Below, piece after piece: positions 6,364 to 6,567 of a stretch of 6,567 nucleotides of DNA (position 1 is its first letter; each line of letters starts with the position of its first letter). The stretch covers positions 1 to 6,567 of the forward strand of contig JAEWUL010000193.1 in NCBI GenBank assembly GCA_023459435.1, written 5' to 3'. The position numbers were made by a program, and so were the translations under genes. Below the pieces are notes generated by a model. The model saw nothing but the letters and a program-made list of their open reading frames with translations, made no database searches and had not been told where the DNA came from. Source of the stretch: Bacteroidota bacterium. GTDB taxonomy: Bacteria > Bacteroidota > Bacteroidia > Bacteroidales > WCHB1-69.

Positions 6364-6567
6364 ATGAAAGCGAGAAAAATCAACTGGGATAAAACATTTT
6401 CGATTGGTCAGAAACCGATCGACGAAGATCATATTCAAATATTAAAAATTTATAACGATCTCATAGATATTGCTCAAGGAGTTGGCAATTTTGATGAGTT
6501 TGCACGGGTTCTATCTGATATGACTACTTATGCTTTGAAACATTTTGAAAAGGAGGAGGCGTATATG
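6364..6567 (+). CDS. Bacteriohemerythrin / hemerythrin-domain protein, N-terminal part (cut by right window edge)
   Basis: The first 68 codons are present and the reading frame is open at the window end. The product starts MKARKINWDKTFSIGQKPID and matches the bacteriohemerythrin N-terminus: W8, a SIG segment, ID-x2-H with H23, and an H-F-x2-E-E segment with H60 and E64. By family knowledge H23, H60 and E64 are ligands of the non-haem di-iron centre that binds O2, and the remaining ligands (an HxxxH pair, then His and Asp) should follow beyond the window. Bacteriohemerythrins are small cytoplasmic proteins of about 130-150 residues. Whether this one is a stand-alone domain or is fused to a signalling module cannot be seen. 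It has its own promoter downstream of the tRNA terminator, so it is independent of the receptor cluster. Confidence 0.88.
   Translation, partial: MKARKINWDKTFSIGQKPIDEDHIQILKIYNDLIDIAQGVGNFDEFARVLSDMTTYALKHFEKEEAYM

Overview
The window looks like a piece of an AT-rich Bacteroidota (Bacteroidetes) chromosome. The support is a TonB-dependent receptor with an N-terminal carboxypeptidase-regulatory-like domain followed directly by a DUF4249-type lipoprotein, four start-proximal TAnnTTTG elements (the -7 promoter element of this phylum), A-rich rather than Shine-Dalgarno leaders, and a tRNA gene without an encoded CCA end. I cannot name genus or species.

Layout. At the left edge, on the minus strand and cut by the window end, lies the 5' half of a CDP-alcohol phosphatidyltransferase, most likely phosphatidylserine synthase (pssA). 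A 119-nt gap with two divergent TAnnTTTG elements separates it from a compact plus-strand cluster of four genes: the TonB-dependent receptor (471-2855), the DUF4249 lipoprotein (2855-3808, sharing one base with the receptor stop), a complete FabG-type short-chain reductase (3814-4557, 5-nt gap) and a secreted protein I do not recognise (4544-6067, overlapping fabG by 14 nt). The spacing strongly suggests one transcription unit. After a 102-nt gap come an elongator-type tRNA-Met(CAT), a strong intrinsic terminator, and the start of a bacteriohemerythrin-like gene that runs off the right edge.

How the genes may work together. The receptor and lipoprotein form an outer-membrane pair seen repeatedly in Bacteroidota, probably for TonB-driven uptake of an unknown ligand. 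FabG is a cytoplasmic fatty-acid or short-chain reductase with a complete catalytic tetrad, but with an acidic residue at the end of beta-2 that suggests NADH use. The fourth gene encodes an exported, aromatic-rich, probably beta-rich protein. Why envelope genes are tightly coupled to a cytoplasmic reductase is not evident from sequence. No mobile element, CRISPR array or phage gene is visible, and I see no convincing completely new system. The most open questions are the role of the four-gene cluster and of its last product.
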